Source: Sulfitobacter sp. W027 (GTDB lineage: Bacteria; Pseudomonadota; Alphaproteobacteria; Rhodobacterales; Rhodobacteraceae). From it: a stretch of 64,000 nt of DNA. This document shows, one piece after another, positions 1 to 9,669 of the stretch. Within the stretch, counting starts at the first letter, position 1. Every line of letters begins with the position of its first letter. The notes under the pieces are model-generated. The model ran no database searches. It was not told the origin of the DNA and saw only the letters and a program-made list of their open reading frames with translations. The DNA lies in the NCBI RefSeq assembly GCF_025143985.1, contig NZ_CP083564.1, positions 1,365,501-1,429,500 on the forward strand, written 5' to 3'. The translations under genes were made by a program, and so were the position numbers.

Positions 1-165
1 GTGCGGGCCAAGGCCACGGCGCTGCCCCTCAAGCAATAGCCGCCCTTGGCCACGGGTGATCCAGATCAGAAGATGGTGGTCGCGGTCATGAGCAAGGGCC
101 AGCCGCCAGTCCTGCCCTCCAGAAAGCTGGGCCAGCGTGAGAAGCTGTATCTGTGAATGCAGCAC
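1..165 (-). CDS. AraC-type transcriptional regulator, N-terminal fragment (runs off window)
   Basis: Reading frame on the minus strand open from a GTG at 165 to the window edge (55 codons). An in-frame TAA lies four codons before the GTG, and an AAGG sits about 7 bases upstream, so this start is well placed. The visible peptide has the cupin-like beginning seen in AraC-family sensors (LIWITRGQGRLLLEG, around residues 34-48), which binds an effector ahead of a C-terminal double helix-turn-helix. That DNA-binding part is outside the window, so the family call rests on the N-terminus alone and the ligand is unknown. It is transcribed in the same direction as miaA, downstream of it. Confidence 0.55.
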   Translation of the reverse strand, partial: MLHSQIQLLTLAQLSGGQDWRLALAHDRDHHLLIWITRGQGRLLLEGQRRGLGPH

Positions 166-264
166 GCGAACCTTTCGTTAAGACATGGAAACCCTAGGGG
201 CCATCCAATAAAATCAGGCTATCCGATGGTCCTGATTTTGCAAGAACTTCTGAAGCGTCCGTGC

Positions 265-1155
265 TTACTCGGGTGTGACCCGCTGCCAATCCGCCATTTT
301 ACTGCGCATCCAAGTGCGCTGCCGTTTGGCGAAACGGCGGGTGGCAACCACGGCGGCTTCGCGGGCGCGGTGCAGCGGCCAATCCCCGTCAAGATGTCGC
401 ATCAGTTCCGGCACGCCGATGGCGCGATGGGAAGGGAGGGTGGGATCGTAGCGCGGGCGGAGGGCGGCAGCCTCCTCAAGCGCGCCTTGCTCCAGCATCA
501 GATCAAAGCGCTGCGCGATACGGGCGTTGAGCCATTCCCGCTCCACGTCGAAGACAATCGGCAGACAGTTCGCGAGCGGCAAAAGCGGCGCGCCGGTGTC
601 GCGCTGCCAGTCCGAGAGGCCGCGCCCGGTGGCGGTCCAAACCTCCCAAGCACGCTGCACCCGTGCGCGGTTTTGCTGGTCAATGCCCGCGGCGGTTTCC
701 GGGTCTAGCTGCGCCAACAAGACTTCGAGCGCCGTGTCGTCGCCTTGGGCGCGGACTTCGGGCGGGGTTTCCGGTATCTCGGCCAAGCCCTGCGTCAGAG
801 CAGAGAAGTATAGCCCGGTGCCGCCCGTGATGATCACCCGTTGATCGCCCTTAAGCAGCGGGGCAACTTCGCGCAGCCAATGGCCGGTGGAATAGGGCGC
901 GTTCTCCGACAGATGACCATAGAGCAGATGCGGCGCGCGGGCCTCCTCCTCTGGCGAAGGGCGGGCGCTGATGATGCGCAACGGCGCGTAGACCTGACTG
1001 GCATCTGCGTTGACGATCACACCGCCCTGCGCCTCGGCAATGGCGAGTGCCAGGGCGGATTTGCCGCTGGCGGTCGGCCCGGCGATGAGCACCGGGCGCT
1101 CGGGCGGCAGGTCTTGCAGCAGCGCGTCAAACTGGGCTTTGGGAATATCCGGCAT
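265..1155 (-). CDS. miaA: tRNA dimethylallyltransferase MiaA
   Basis: Transfers a dimethylallyl group to the N6 of A37 in tRNAs that read UNN codons, the first step of ms2i6A formation. The 296-residue protein has the P-loop GPTASGKS at residues 26-33, the following NADASQVY segment (about 49-56) typical of MiaA, and the expected length (about 290-310). It starts with MPDIPKAQ. It is divergent from pyrH with a spacer of about 130 bases, which must hold both promoters. No truncation or frameshift is seen. Identity is secure from the motif set. Confidence 0.95.
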   Translation of the reverse strand: MPDIPKAQFDALLQDLPPERPVLIAGPTASGKSALALAIAEAQGGVIVNADASQVYAPLRIISARPSPEEEARAPHLLYGHLSENAPYSTGHWLREVAPLLKGDQRVIITGGTGLYFSALTQGLAEIPETPPEVRAQGDDTALEVLLAQLDPETAAGIDQQNRARVQRAWEVWTATGRGLSDWQRDTGAPLLPLANCLPIVFDVEREWLNARIAQRFDLMLEQGALEEAAALRPRYDPTLPSHRAIGVPELMRHLDGDWPLHRAREAAVVATRRFAKRQRTWMRSKMADWQRVTPE

Positions 1156-1285
1156 TTCTTTGCGTCTTCCTTACGTCCCGCATTGAACCTTGGGCGTATT
1201 TGCGACATTTTGGCGCGAAATGAAAACCCTTCACCGCCGCAAGGCTCAAATCTCCCCCGGTTGGTGAAATAATAAGGTGTGCCCG

Positions 1286-2011
1286 ATGTCCCAAGACACC
1301 CCCCAAGTCTCCTTTAATCGCGTGATGCTAAAGATTTCCGGGGAGGCGCTGATGGGTGACCTCGGCTATGGTCTGCACCCGCCAACCGTCGAACGCATCG
1401 CCCGCGAGGTGCAATCGGTGCACAGCCTTGGCGTCGAGATCTGTATGGTCATCGGTGGCGGCAACATTTTTCGCGGGCTGCAAGGCTCGGCGCAGGGGAT
1501 GGAGCGGACCACGGCGGATTACATGGGCATGCTCGCCACGGTTATGAACGCGTTGGCGATGCAATCGGCGCTTGAAGGTCTGGGCATCCATACACGGGTG
1601 ATCAGCGCGATCACCATGAACGAAGTGGCCGAGCCCTATATCCGCCGCCGCGCCGTGCGCCACCTTGAGAAGAAGCGGGTCTGCATCTTTGCCGCCGGCA
1701 CCGGCAACCCCTATTTCACCACCGACACCGCCGCGACCCTGCGCGCCAATGAGATGTCTTGCGAGGCGATCTTTAAGGGCACCAAGGTCGATGGCGTCTA
1801 TGACAAGGATCCGGCCAAGTTCGACGATGCGAAACGCTATGACATGGTAAGCTATGACGACGTGCTGCAAAAGCGGCTTGGCGTGATGGACGCCTCTGCC
1901 ATCGCGCTGGCGCGGGACAACAACCTGCCGATCATCGTCTTCTCGCTGGACGAGCCGGGCGGCTTTCAGGGCATTTTGGCGGGGCAGGGTACTTACACCC
2001 GCGTCGGTTAA
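1286..2011 (+). CDS. pyrH: UMP kinase PyrH
   Basis: Phosphorylates UMP to UDP in pyrimidine nucleotide synthesis; bacterial hexameric amino-acid-kinase fold. The 241-residue product shows KISGEALMG near the N-terminus (about 16-24) and the GGGNIFRG loop at about 57-64. A GTG at 1277 opens the frame nine bases earlier, but it lies inside the AAGG ribosome-binding site at 1274-1277, so the ATG at 1286 is preferred. pyrH is followed by frr, the usual bacterial order, and begins the envelope/isoprenoid series that continues to lpxB. Confidence 0.95.
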   Translation: MSQDTPQVSFNRVMLKISGEALMGDLGYGLHPPTVERIAREVQSVHSLGVEICMVIGGGNIFRGLQGSAQGMERTTADYMGMLATVMNALAMQSALEGLGIHTRVISAITMNEVAEPYIRRRAVRHLEKKRVCIFAAGTGNPYFTTDTAATLRANEMSCEAIFKGTKVDGVYDKDPAKFDDAKRYDMVSYDDVLQKRLGVMDASAIALARDNNLPIIVFSLDEPGGFQGILAGQGTYTRVG

Positions 2012-2183
2012 GACGCGCACCACAGCGCGGGGATCGTCCTACGGCGGGGCGATTGGCCCGAGGTCGCCGCGCCTCTCGCAAGGGGGCGCGGTTGTCAGAT
2101 GGTGGCGATATAATGGGCAGTTGTGAAAGCGCCGCGCCACCGTTAGAAAGCCGTAACGCAAGGAAACAACAAGCAGGCTCGCC

Positions 2184-2750
2184 ATGTCAGACGAATTTAT
2201 GCTCGATACCGATGATCTTGAACGGCGGATGAACGGCGCGATTGCGTCGCTTCGGACCGAGTTCGCATCGCTGCGCACAGGCCGCGGCTCGGCCTCCATG
2301 CTGGAGCCGGTGATGGTTGAGGCCTACGGCCAGATGACCCCGGTAAACCAAGTCGGCACCGTCAACGTGCCCGAGCCGCGCATGGTGACGATCAACGTTT
2401 GGGACAAAGGTCTTGTCGGTAAGGTTGAAAAAGCCATCCGTGAAAGCGGTCTGGGGATCAACCCGCAGCTCAATGGCACCATTATCATGCTGCCGATCCC
2501 TGAGCTCAACGAAGAGCGCCGCACCCAGCTGACCAAGGTTGCCGGGCAGTATGCAGAACACGCCCGCGTTTCGATCCGCAACATCCGCCGCGACGGGATG
2601 GACCAGATTAAGAAAGCCAAGAACGATGGTGCGATGTCCGAAGATGACCAGAAAATCTGGGAAGGCGAAGTGCAGGATCTGACCAACCGCTTCATCACCC
2701 TCATTGATGACCAGCTTGAGACGAAACAGGCCGAAATCATGCAAGTTTGA
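2184..2750 (+). CDS. frr: Ribosome recycling factor Frr
   Basis: Splits post-termination ribosomes together with EF-G. The 188-residue length matches the family (about 185), and the sequence is collinear with RRF throughout, including the conserved ERRTQLTK segment and the [18 protein letters not shown] segment in the second half. The 172-base gap to pyrH leaves room for a separate promoter; AAGGA lies upstream of the start. Followed by uppS after 48 bases. Confidence 0.95.
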   Translation: MSDEFMLDTDDLERRMNGAIASLRTEFASLRTGRGSASMLEPVMVEAYGQMTPVNQVGTVNVPEPRMVTINVWDKGLVGKVEKAIRESGLGINPQLNGTIIMLPIPELNEERRTQLTKVAGQYAEHARVSIRNIRRDGMDQIKKAKNDGAMSEDDQKIWEGEVQDLTNRFITLIDDQLETKQAEIMQV

Positions 2751-2798
2751 CCCGCGCTTTCGCGCAGGGACATAGAACTTGAAAGAAAAGGTCGAGAC

Positions 2799-3536
2799 AT
2801 GAGCACCGCCGAAACCCAGCCCCAGACGATACCCGGCGGGCCACGCCATGTGGCGATTATCATGGACGGCAATGGCCGTTGGGCCACCCAACGCGGGCGG
2901 CCCCGGCTTTTTGGCCACCACGCCGGTGCCAAGAGGGTGCGCGAGATCGTGGAATGCTGCCCTGATGTGGGGGTGGAATATCTGACGATCTTTGCGTTCT
3001 CGACCGAGAATTGGAAACGCACGCAGGTCGAAGTGGCGGGGCTTATGTCGCTGTTTCGGCGCTATATCTCCAAAGAAATGCGCAGCCTCAGCGAATATGG
3101 CGCGCGGGTCCGTTTCATCGGGGATCGCGACCGGCTGGATGACAAGCTGATCAAACTGATGGGAGAGCTTGAGGACCACACCGCGCATAACACCCGCATC
3201 AATCTGACGATTGCGCTCAATTACGGGGGCCGCGATGAGGTGGCCCGCGCCACGCACCGCTTGGCCCAAGATGTCGCCAGCGGCAAACTTGACCCCGACA
3301 GCGTGGACGAAGAGACCCTGCCGCGCTACCTCGATACCCATGTGCTGCCCGACCCCGATCTGGTGATCCGCACCAGCGGCGAGGCGCGGATTTCGAACTT
3401 TCTGCTGTGGCAGTCGGCCTATGCGGAATATGAGTTCATCGACACGCTGTGGCCGGATTTCACCCGCGAGGAATTCGCCCGGCTCTGCGCCGCCTATGGC
3501 GGGCGTGACAGGCGGTTCGGTGCGGTCAAGACCTGA
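2799..3536 (+). CDS. uppS: Isoprenyl transferase (undecaprenyl diphosphate synthase) UppS
   Basis: Cis-prenyltransferase that elongates farnesyl diphosphate with isopentenyl diphosphate to make the C55 lipid carrier for peptidoglycan and polysaccharide synthesis. The 245-residue protein has the diphosphate-binding MDGNGRWA motif (residues 22-29, catalytic Asp at 23) and the C-terminal RTSGEARISNFLLWQ signature. It lies between frr and cdsA, 11 bases before cdsA, so it is probably co-transcribed with cdsA, dxr and rseP. Confidence 0.95.
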   Translation: MSTAETQPQTIPGGPRHVAIIMDGNGRWATQRGRPRLFGHHAGAKRVREIVECCPDVGVEYLTIFAFSTENWKRTQVEVAGLMSLFRRYISKEMRSLSEYGARVRFIGDRDRLDDKLIKLMGELEDHTAHNTRINLTIALNYGGRDEVARATHRLAQDVASGKLDPDSVDEETLPRYLDTHVLPDPDLVIRTSGEARISNFLLWQSAYAEYEFIDTLWPDFTREEFARLCAAYGGRDRRFGAVKT

Positions 3537-3547
3537 GGAGAAGCGCG

Positions 3548-4339
3548 ATGAAATCACCTGAACAATGGTCCGACCTCCGCGCGCGGATGCTATCGGCCAG
3601 TGCGATGATCCTGATCGGTCTGCTGGGCATCTGGTTGGGGGGCGTTGCCTTTCACCTTTTGGTGGCGCTGGTCTGCGGTCTGATGGTTTGGGAGCTTGTC
3701 GGCATGCTGCGCGGCCCCGGTCAGGCGGCCTCTTGGCAGCTTGGGCTGGTGACGGGCGCGGCGGTGTTGGCGTCGGTCTATCTGCCGGTAGGCTTTGGCC
3801 TGCCGCTGCTGTTGGCACCTGCGCTTTTGGGCTTTGGCCTGCTGGCGGCCAACCGCACGCTCTACATGAGCTTTACCGCCATGATCCTGCTGGCGGGCTT
3901 TGGCCTGATCCAACTGCGCGATGACATGGGCTTTGGCTGGTTGATGTGGCTGGTGTTGGTGGTCGTGGTCACCGATGTGGTGGGCTATTTCGCCGGCCGT
4001 GCCATCGGTGGGCCCAAGTTTTGGCCAAAGGTCAGCCCCAAGAAAACTTGGTCCGGCACCGCCTCGGGCTGGGTCGGCGCGGCTGTTGTTGGGCTGATCT
4101 TTTCCTTCAACACAGGCTTTGGGTTCCAGCTCGTTGGCATCTCGGTCGCGCTGTCGATGGCCTCGCAAATGGGCGATATGGCGGAATCGGGTATGAAGCG
4201 GAAGATGGGCGTCAAAGACAGCTCGGCGCTGATCCCCGGCCATGGCGGTCTGTTGGACCGTTTCGATGGGATGTTGGGTGCTGCTGTATTTTTGCTGATC
4301 GTTGGGCCGCTGATTGGCTTCCCGCCGGGCGTGAACTGA
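3548..4339 (+). CDS. cdsA: Phosphatidate cytidylyltransferase CdsA
   Basis: Inner-membrane enzyme making CDP-diacylglycerol from phosphatidate and CTP, the branch point of phospholipid synthesis. The 263-residue product is strongly hydrophobic with several membrane segments and ends with the family signature (MKRKMGVKDSSALIPGHGG followed by LLDRFD). A GAGGAG ribosome-binding site precedes the ATG. It is packed between uppS and dxr, with only 6 bases before dxr. Confidence 0.94.
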   Translation: MKSPEQWSDLRARMLSASAMILIGLLGIWLGGVAFHLLVALVCGLMVWELVGMLRGPGQAASWQLGLVTGAAVLASVYLPVGFGLPLLLAPALLGFGLLAANRTLYMSFTAMILLAGFGLIQLRDDMGFGWLMWLVLVVVVTDVVGYFAGRAIGGPKFWPKVSPKKTWSGTASGWVGAAVVGLIFSFNTGFGFQLVGISVALSMASQMGDMAESGMKRKMGVKDSSALIPGHGGLLDRFDGMLGAAVFLLIVGPLIGFPPGVN

Positions 4340-4345
4340 TCCGCC

Positions 4346-5527
4346 ATGCCACGCAAAATTTCGATACTGGGGGCGACCGGGTCCATCGGTCAGAACACGA
4401 TTGATCTGATCCGCCGGGAAGCTCACGCCTATGACGTCGTAGCGCTGACCGGCGCGGGCAATATCGCCCAGCTGGCCGAGGACGCGAAAGCGCTGAAGGC
4501 CGAGATTGCGGTCACTGCCCGCGAAGACCTGTTGGACGATCTGCGCGATGCGCTCAGCGGCAGTGGGATCGAGGCAGCGGCGGGGTCCGAGGCGATTACC
4601 GAGGCGGCATCCCGCCCGGCTGATTGGACCATGTCGGCGATCATCGGCGCGGCAGGGCTGGCACCGGGGATGGCCGCCCTGCGCCAAGGCGGGACGCTGG
4701 CGCTGGCCAATAAGGAATCGCTCGTTTGCGCCGGAGCGCTGATCATGGGCGAGGCCAAGCGCCATGGCGCGACGATCCTGCCGGTCGACAGCGAACATTC
4801 CGCCGTTTTTCAAGCGCTGGTGGGGGAAGACATGGCCGCCGTTGAGCGCGTCATCATCACCGCCAGCGGCGGGGCGTTTCGGGATTGGCCGCTCGAAGAT
4901 TTGCCCCACGCAACGCTTGACCAAGCGTCGAACCATCCCAATTGGGACATGGGCCAGCGCATCACCATCGACTCGGCGTCGATGTTTAACAAGGCGATGG
5001 AAGTTATTGAGACGCGGGAGTTTTTCGGTGTCTCGCCTGAGGCTATCGAAGTGCTGGTGCATCCGCAGTCGATGATCCATGCGCTGGTGGGTTTTTGCGA
5101 CGGTGGGTTGATGGCCCATGTCGGCCCGCCTGACATGCGTCACGCGATCGGCTATGCGCTGCACCATCCGCAGCGGGCACCTTTGCCGGTGGAGCGGCTG
5201 GATCTCACCAAAATCGGGCGGTTCGATTTCACCGCGCCCGACGACGCCCGCTGGCCCGCACTGCGCCTCGCGCGGGAGGTTATGGCGGCAGGTGGCTTGA
5301 TGGGCGCGGTCTTTAACGCGGCCAAGGAAGTGGCGCTGGATGGCTTTATCGGCGGGCAGTTGCGCTTTACCCAGATGGCCGAGATCGTCGAGGAAGTGTT
5401 GGACGCACGTGCTTCTGACGCGTCTTTGGGCTGGGGCAGCGACGATATGACACTTGATCTGGTGGGCGAAGCCGACCATCTCGCACGTAAGGCTGCTAAG
5501 GCCGCAATTCTAAAAAGGGCAGGGTAG
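4346..5527 (+). CDS. dxr: 1-deoxy-D-xylulose 5-phosphate reductoisomerase Dxr
   Basis: Second step of the MEP isoprenoid pathway: NADPH-dependent rearrangement and reduction of DXP to MEP. The 393-residue protein has the N-terminal NADPH motif GATGSIGQNT (from residue 9), the NKESLV segment, the SEHSAVFQ segment with metal ligands, and the NHPNWDMG motif. Length is normal. It supplies isoprenoid precursors to UppS, encoded upstream, and works in the same pathway as IspDF (52151-53281). Confidence 0.96.
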   Translation: MPRKISILGATGSIGQNTIDLIRREAHAYDVVALTGAGNIAQLAEDAKALKAEIAVTAREDLLDDLRDALSGSGIEAAAGSEAITEAASRPADWTMSAIIGAAGLAPGMAALRQGGTLALANKESLVCAGALIMGEAKRHGATILPVDSEHSAVFQALVGEDMAAVERVIITASGGAFRDWPLEDLPHATLDQASNHPNWDMGQRITIDSASMFNKAMEVIETREFFGVSPEAIEVLVHPQSMIHALVGFCDGGLMAHVGPPDMRHAIGYALHHPQRAPLPVERLDLTKIGRFDFTAPDDARWPALRLAREVMAAGGLMGAVFNAAKEVALDGFIGGQLRFTQMAEIVEEVLDARASDASLGWGSDDMTLDLVGEADHLARKAAKAAILKRAG

Positions 5528-5531
5528 CACG

Positions 5532-6884
5532 TTGGACATCATGGGATTTTTGCCGGAGTTCGGCGGGCTGATCTGGACGATATTGGCTTTTGTCGTGGCG
5601 CTTTCGGTGATCGTGGCTATCCACGAATACGGCCATTACATCGTGGGTCGTTGGACCGGGATTAAGGCGGATGTCTTTAGCCTCGGGTTCGGCCCGGTGC
5701 TGTTTTCCCGTATGGATAAGCGCGGCACACGCTGGCAGTTCGCGCTGCTGCCCTTCGGCGGCTATGTGAAGTTTGCGGGCGATTCCAATGCCGCATCCGG
5801 TAAGGACGAAACCGCGATGCAGGCGCTGGCTGAAGACCCCGAGGCGTTGCGCCACACAATGCATGGTGCACCGCTTTATGCCCGTGCGCTGACCGTGGCG
5901 GCGGGGCCTGTGTTCAACTTTGCCCTGTCGATCATCATCTTCTTTGCCGTTGCGATGACTGCAGGCACCGCGCGTGACCCGCTGACCGTGGGGGAGTTGC
6001 GTGATCTGCCGAATGCGGCGTTTGAATTGCAATCCGGTGACGTACTGCGCGCTGTCGAAGGCACCCCGGTGCCATCGCTCGCCGCCGGTGAGGGCTATGG
6101 CGATTTCCTGACGAACCTGCCGCAGGAAGCGGTGCTGAGCTATGACATCACCCGCGATGGTGCGGAACTGACCGTGCCCGGCCCCTATCTGATGCCGCCG
6201 CTGGTCAGCAATGTCGCCCCGCAATCGGCGGCGCAGGAGGCTGGTCTGCGCAGTGGTGACGTCATCACCGCGGTAAACGGGAAAGAGATCGTGGCCTTTG
6301 GCGAGTTGAAAGAGGTCGTCGAGGCCTCCGAAGGGGCGCCGCAGGAATTGACCGTCTGGCGCGATGGCGAGACCTTGGCCTTTACCCTTGTTCCCAAAGC
6401 GACGGATGAGCCGCAGCCCGATGGCAGCTTTGTTCAAAACCTGCGCATCGGCATCGTTGGCGGCATGGCCTTTGTACCTGCCACCGATACGCCCGGCGTA
6501 GGCGAGGCGCTTGGCGTGGGTCTGGAGAACACATGGCGCATCATTACAGGCTCGATCTCGGGTCTGCGCGAGATGATTGTCGGCAATATCAGCACCTGTA
6601 ACCTCAGCGGCCCGGTGGGCATTGCCCAGACCTCGGGCGCAATGGCGAGCCAGGGGGCGCAATCCTTCATCTATTTCATCGCGGTGCTGAGCACGGCGGT
6701 CGGGCTGCTGAACCTTTTCCCGATCCCGGCTCTGGATGGCGGGCATCTGGTGTTTTACGCCTATGAGGCCGTGACCGGCAAACCGCCGAGCGACGGCGCG
6801 CTGCGGGTCTTGATGACCCTTGGCATTACGCTGGTGCTGACCTTGATGCTCTTCGCACTTGGGAATGATTTGTTCTGCCCGTGA
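5532..6884 (+). CDS. rseP: RIP zinc metalloprotease RseP
   Basis: Site-2-type intramembrane protease that cleaves anti-sigma factors and signal-peptide remnants. The 450-residue protein has the HEYGH zinc motif at residues 31-35 in the first membrane segment, a central PDZ region and the C-terminal NLFPIPALDGGHL motif. The frame opens with TTG at 5532, about 7 bases after an AGGG; an ATG at 5541 is the alternative but is badly spaced from the ribosome-binding site. It ends the tight uppS-cdsA-dxr-rseP run. Confidence 0.94.
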   Translation: MDIMGFLPEFGGLIWTILAFVVALSVIVAIHEYGHYIVGRWTGIKADVFSLGFGPVLFSRMDKRGTRWQFALLPFGGYVKFAGDSNAASGKDETAMQALAEDPEALRHTMHGAPLYARALTVAAGPVFNFALSIIIFFAVAMTAGTARDPLTVGELRDLPNAAFELQSGDVLRAVEGTPVPSLAAGEGYGDFLTNLPQEAVLSYDITRDGAELTVPGPYLMPPLVSNVAPQSAAQEAGLRSGDVITAVNGKEIVAFGELKEVVEASEGAPQELTVWRDGETLAFTLVPKATDEPQPDGSFVQNLRIGIVGGMAFVPATDTPGVGEALGVGLENTWRIITGSISGLREMIVGNISTCNLSGPVGIAQTSGAMASQGAQSFIYFIAVLSTAVGLLNLFPIPALDGGHLVFYAYEAVTGKPPSDGALRVLMTLGITLVLTLMLFALGNDLFCP

Positions 6885-6904
6885 ATGCTGGGCGCTTTGC
6901 CACT

Positions 6905-6928
6905 GCCTTGCCCCAAGGGGGGCAGGGC
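6905..6928 (+). terminator. GC hairpin after rseP (possible attenuator or terminator)
   Basis: GCCTTGCCCC at 6905-6914 pairs with GGGGCAGGGC at 6919-6928 (one G-U pair) over a four-base loop, 20 bases after the rseP stop. There is no T-run, so this may be a weak or Rho-assisted terminator or an mRNA-stabilising hairpin rather than a classical intrinsic terminator. Confidence 0.35.
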
Positions 6929-7012
6929 GAATTGCCTTCAAATCGCCACAATTGAACAAAATCGTGCCGTAATCTTTGGGTAAAATCGCTTCTCAACGAG
7001 AAGGAACCGAAG

Positions 7013-7138
7013 ATGCACGTGATTCAAGGATCATACCGCGGCTTAAGCCTGCTGCTGGACCTTAACTGGGACCGCGCGTTTTTCGCGGCGGCCATTGCCG
7101 CCGCCCTCTCTGCCGGAGCCTTTGTCGCTTCTCTCTGA
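7013..7138 (+). CDS. Small single-pass membrane peptide, 41 aa, between rseP and bamA
   Basis: A 41-codon frame with a good AAGGA ribosome-binding site 7 bases before the ATG. The peptide has a polar, partly amphipathic first half (MHVIQGSYRGLSLL) and a hydrophobic second half (AFFAAAIAAALSAGAFVASL) long enough to cross the membrane once. No function can be assigned. The hydrophobic design, ribosome-binding site and hairpin immediately downstream (7154-7177) argue that it is real. It has the same general design as the 42-aa peptide at 20272 but no clear sequence identity to it. Confidence 0.6.
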   Translation: MHVIQGSYRGLSLLLDLNWDRAFFAAAIAAALSAGAFVASL

Positions 7139-7150
7139 CCTAAATGCTTT

Positions 7151-7181
7151 GCCAGATCGGGCCGCACTGCCCGATCTTGGC
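7151..7181 (+). terminator. Hairpin downstream of the 41-aa peptide
   Basis: AGATCGGGC (7154-7162) pairs perfectly with GCCCGATCT (7169-7177) across a six-base loop, and the stem extends outward (GCC with GGC) after a one-base bulge. No T-tract follows, so its role as a terminator is inferred from its position between the peptide gene and the bamA promoter region. Confidence 0.4.
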
Positions 7182-7242
7182 GTATGATGTCATTCTGGCC
7201 CATCTTGCCGCATGATATGGTATATTTTTCCCTCCGTTGCTT

Positions 7243-7271
7243 TTGACAAACCCCATTAACCTGCGTAGTCA
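7243..7271 (+). promoter_or_regulatory. Candidate bamA promoter
   Basis: TTGACA at 7243-7248 followed after 17 bases by TAGTCA (7266-7271), a perfect -35 with a weak -10, about 37 bases before the bamA start. A second TTGACA lies at 7274-7279. Prediction by eye only. Confidence 0.35.
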
Positions 7272-7307
7272 GGTTGACAACAATGTCGTAAAAAACGGGT
7301 CGGTGTA

Positions 7308-9665
7308 ATGGGACTGAGGAACGAGGGCAGAATGCCCATCGAGTGGGCGCAGCGCAGCAATGTTGGCAAGACCCTTCGGGGCGCATCGCTTTGTGTCATG
7401 TTGTCCGTTGCATGGCTTGTGCCGGGCAGCCAAGCGCAGGCGCAGCAATACCAGTTCAACACGGTCGTCATCGAAGGCAACGAGCGGATCGGCGACAGCG
7501 CCATTCTGCGGCGGGCTGGCATCGGGCGCGGGCAGGCGGTGTCGGGCGGGCAGTTGAACGACGCCTACCAGAACCTGCAAAATTCGGGCCTGTTTGAATC
7601 CGTTTCCATTGAGCCGCAGGGCGGCACGTTGGTCATCACTGTGGTGGAACTGCCGACGCTGAACCGGGTCAGCTTTGAGGGCAACCGCCGCATCAAGGAT
7701 GAGATGCTGGCCGCGTTGATCGGCTCGACCGAGCGCCGGGTGTTCAATCCTAGCCAAGCCGAGCAAGACGCCGCCGCCATCGCCGAGGCTTATAGCAACG
7801 AAGGCCGCCTGTCGGCCCGTGTGCAGCCCCGCATCATCCGCCGCGACCAAAACCGCGTCGATCTGGTGTTCGAAATTTTCGAAGGCGACAACGTGGAGAT
7901 CGAGCGCCTGAGCTTTGTCGGCAACCGCGTCTATTCCGACCGCCGTCTGCGCCGCGTGCTGGGCACCAAACAGGCGGGTCTGTTCCGCCGATTGGTTAAG
8001 CGTGACACCTATGTTGAAGGCCGGGTTGAGGCCGACAAGCAGATGCTGCGCGATTTCTACCTGTCGCGTGGCTATGTCGACATGCGCACCGAAGCGGTCA
8101 ACGCCGAGTTGACCGAAGAGCGGGATGGCGTTTTTGTCGCCTATAACATCACCGAAGGGCAGCAGTTCCGTTTTGGCAATGTTTCGGTGGAATCCGAAGT
8201 GCCGGGGCTGAACGCTGCCGTATACCGCGACCTGCTCAAGATCCGCCCCGGTGTGATCTACTCTCCCACTTTGATCGAGAATGACATCGCCCGGATTGAG
8301 CGCCAAGCGATCCGCGATGGTGTCGATTTCCTGCGCGTTGAGCCGGTGATTGACCGCAACGACCGCGATCTGTCATTGAACGTCACCTACAAGCTGTCCC
8401 GTGGGGAGCGTATCTTTGTTGAGCGGATCGACATTGAAGGCAACACCACCACGCTTGACCGCGTGATCCGCCGCGAGTTCGACAGCGTGGAGGGTGACCC
8501 GTTCAACCCGCGCGAAATCCGCCAAGCGGCAGAGCGTATCCGCGCGCTGCAGTATTTTGAGACGGCAGAGGTTAATGCCCGCCAAGGCTCCAGCCCAGAG
8601 CAGGTCGTGATTGACGTTGATGTGGAAGAAAAGCCCACAGGCTCGCTGAACTTCGGTGGCTCCTTTTCGAACAACGATGGTTTTGGTGTGGCGGTCAGCT
8701 TTCAGGAGGATAACTTCCTGGGCCGTGGCCAAAGGCTGAACCTGTCGATCTCTACCGCCGAAGATGCCACGCGCTATGGCGTGACCTTCGTCGAGCCGCG
8801 CTTCCTTGGGCGCGATGTGGCCCTTGGCCTCAAGCTTGATTACGCGGAAACCAATTCGTCCTATTCCAGCTATGACACCGAACGCTTGGTGTTCCAGCCC
8901 AGCCTGACCTTCCCGGTCAGCGAGAATGGCCGTCTGTCGACGCGCTATACGCTCGAAGGGATTGAGATGTTGGAGCGTGATGACGAGGATAGCAGCGCCA
9001 CCATCGCGAATGAGATCGCGGAAGGCGCGTTGTTCTCCTCCTCCCTCGGCTACACCTACACCTATGACACCCGCCGCACCGGGCTGGACCCGACACAGGG
9101 CATTCTGTTCGAGTTCGGGCAAGACTTTGCCGGGCTCGGTGGTGACAACGAATACATCAAAACCACGGCCAAGCTGGGTGCCGAAAAGCGTATCTTTAAC
9201 GAGGAAGTGACCCTTCGTGCCACGCTCGAAGGCGGGGCGCTGGCGTGGAACAGCGGCACCAACCGTGCGGTTGACCGCTTCATCCTCGGCCCGTCGATCA
9301 TGCGCGGCTTTGAGCCGGGCGGTATCGGCCCGCGTGACCAGAGCAACGGCGTAGATGACGCGCTTGGCGGCAACCTCTTTGCCGTGGCCCGTTTTGAGGC
9401 GGAGTTCCCGCTCGGCCTGCCCGAGGAATATGGCATCACTGGCGGTGTCTTCTATGACGTAGGCAACCTGTGGGATCTGAGCGATGTTGACACCACGGGC
9501 GGCACCATCGTCGGTGAAGGCGGCTCCTTCCGCCATGTGATCGGCTTCTCGGTCTTCTGGGACACGCCGCTTGGCCCGCTTCAGTTCAACGTCTCCGACG
9601 CGCTGAAGAAAGAGAGCTTTGACAAGGAACAGAGCTTTGAGGTCACGCTACGGACCACGTTCTAA
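7308..9665 (+). CDS. bamA: Outer membrane protein assembly factor BamA
   Basis: Central subunit of the BAM machine that folds beta-barrel proteins into the outer membrane. The 785-residue product has an N-terminal signal peptide (hydrophobic core ending before QAQAQQYQFN), a stretch of POTRA repeats (about residues 45-440) and a C-terminal Omp85 barrel ending in an aromatic (TTF), the standard barrel signal. A downstream in-frame ATG at 7332 would give a shorter signal peptide and is possible. The ompH/skp gene follows within 4 bases, so chaperone and insertase are co-expressed. Confidence 0.95.
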   Translation: MGLRNEGRMPIEWAQRSNVGKTLRGASLCVMLSVAWLVPGSQAQAQQYQFNTVVIEGNERIGDSAILRRAGIGRGQAVSGGQLNDAYQNLQNSGLFESVSIEPQGGTLVITVVELPTLNRVSFEGNRRIKDEMLAALIGSTERRVFNPSQAEQDAAAIAEAYSNEGRLSARVQPRIIRRDQNRVDLVFEIFEGDNVEIERLSFVGNRVYSDRRLRRVLGTKQAGLFRRLVKRDTYVEGRVEADKQMLRDFYLSRGYVDMRTEAVNAELTEERDGVFVAYNITEGQQFRFGNVSVESEVPGLNAAVYRDLLKIRPGVIYSPTLIENDIARIERQAIRDGVDFLRVEPVIDRNDRDLSLNVTYKLSRGERIFVERIDIEGNTTTLDRVIRREFDSVEGDPFNPREIRQAAERIRALQYFETAEVNARQGSSPEQVVIDVDVEEKPTGSLNFGGSFSNNDGFGVAVSFQEDNFLGRGQRLNLSISTAEDATRYGVTFVEPRFLGRDVALGLKLDYAETNSSYSSYDTERLVFQPSLTFPVSENGRLSTRYTLEGIEMLERDDEDSSATIANEIAEGALFSSSLGYTYTYDTRRTGLDPTQGILFEFGQDFAGLGGDNEYIKTTAKLGAEKRIFNEEVTLRATLEGGALAWNSGTNRAVDRFILGPSIMRGFEPGGIGPRDQSNGVDDALGGNLFAVARFEAEFPLGLPEEYGITGGVFYDVGNLWDLSDVDTTGGTIVGEGGSFRHVIGFSVFWDTPLGPLQFNVSDALKKESFDKEQSFEVTLRTTF

Positions 9666-9669
9666 GCCC

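Noticed and set aside
2187..5479. Long minus-strand frames opposite frr, uppS, cdsA and dxr (543 and 629 codons)
   Set aside because: They lie antisense to secure genes. In GC-rich DNA with biased third positions, opposite frames stay open by chance; the products show no domain pattern or start signals.
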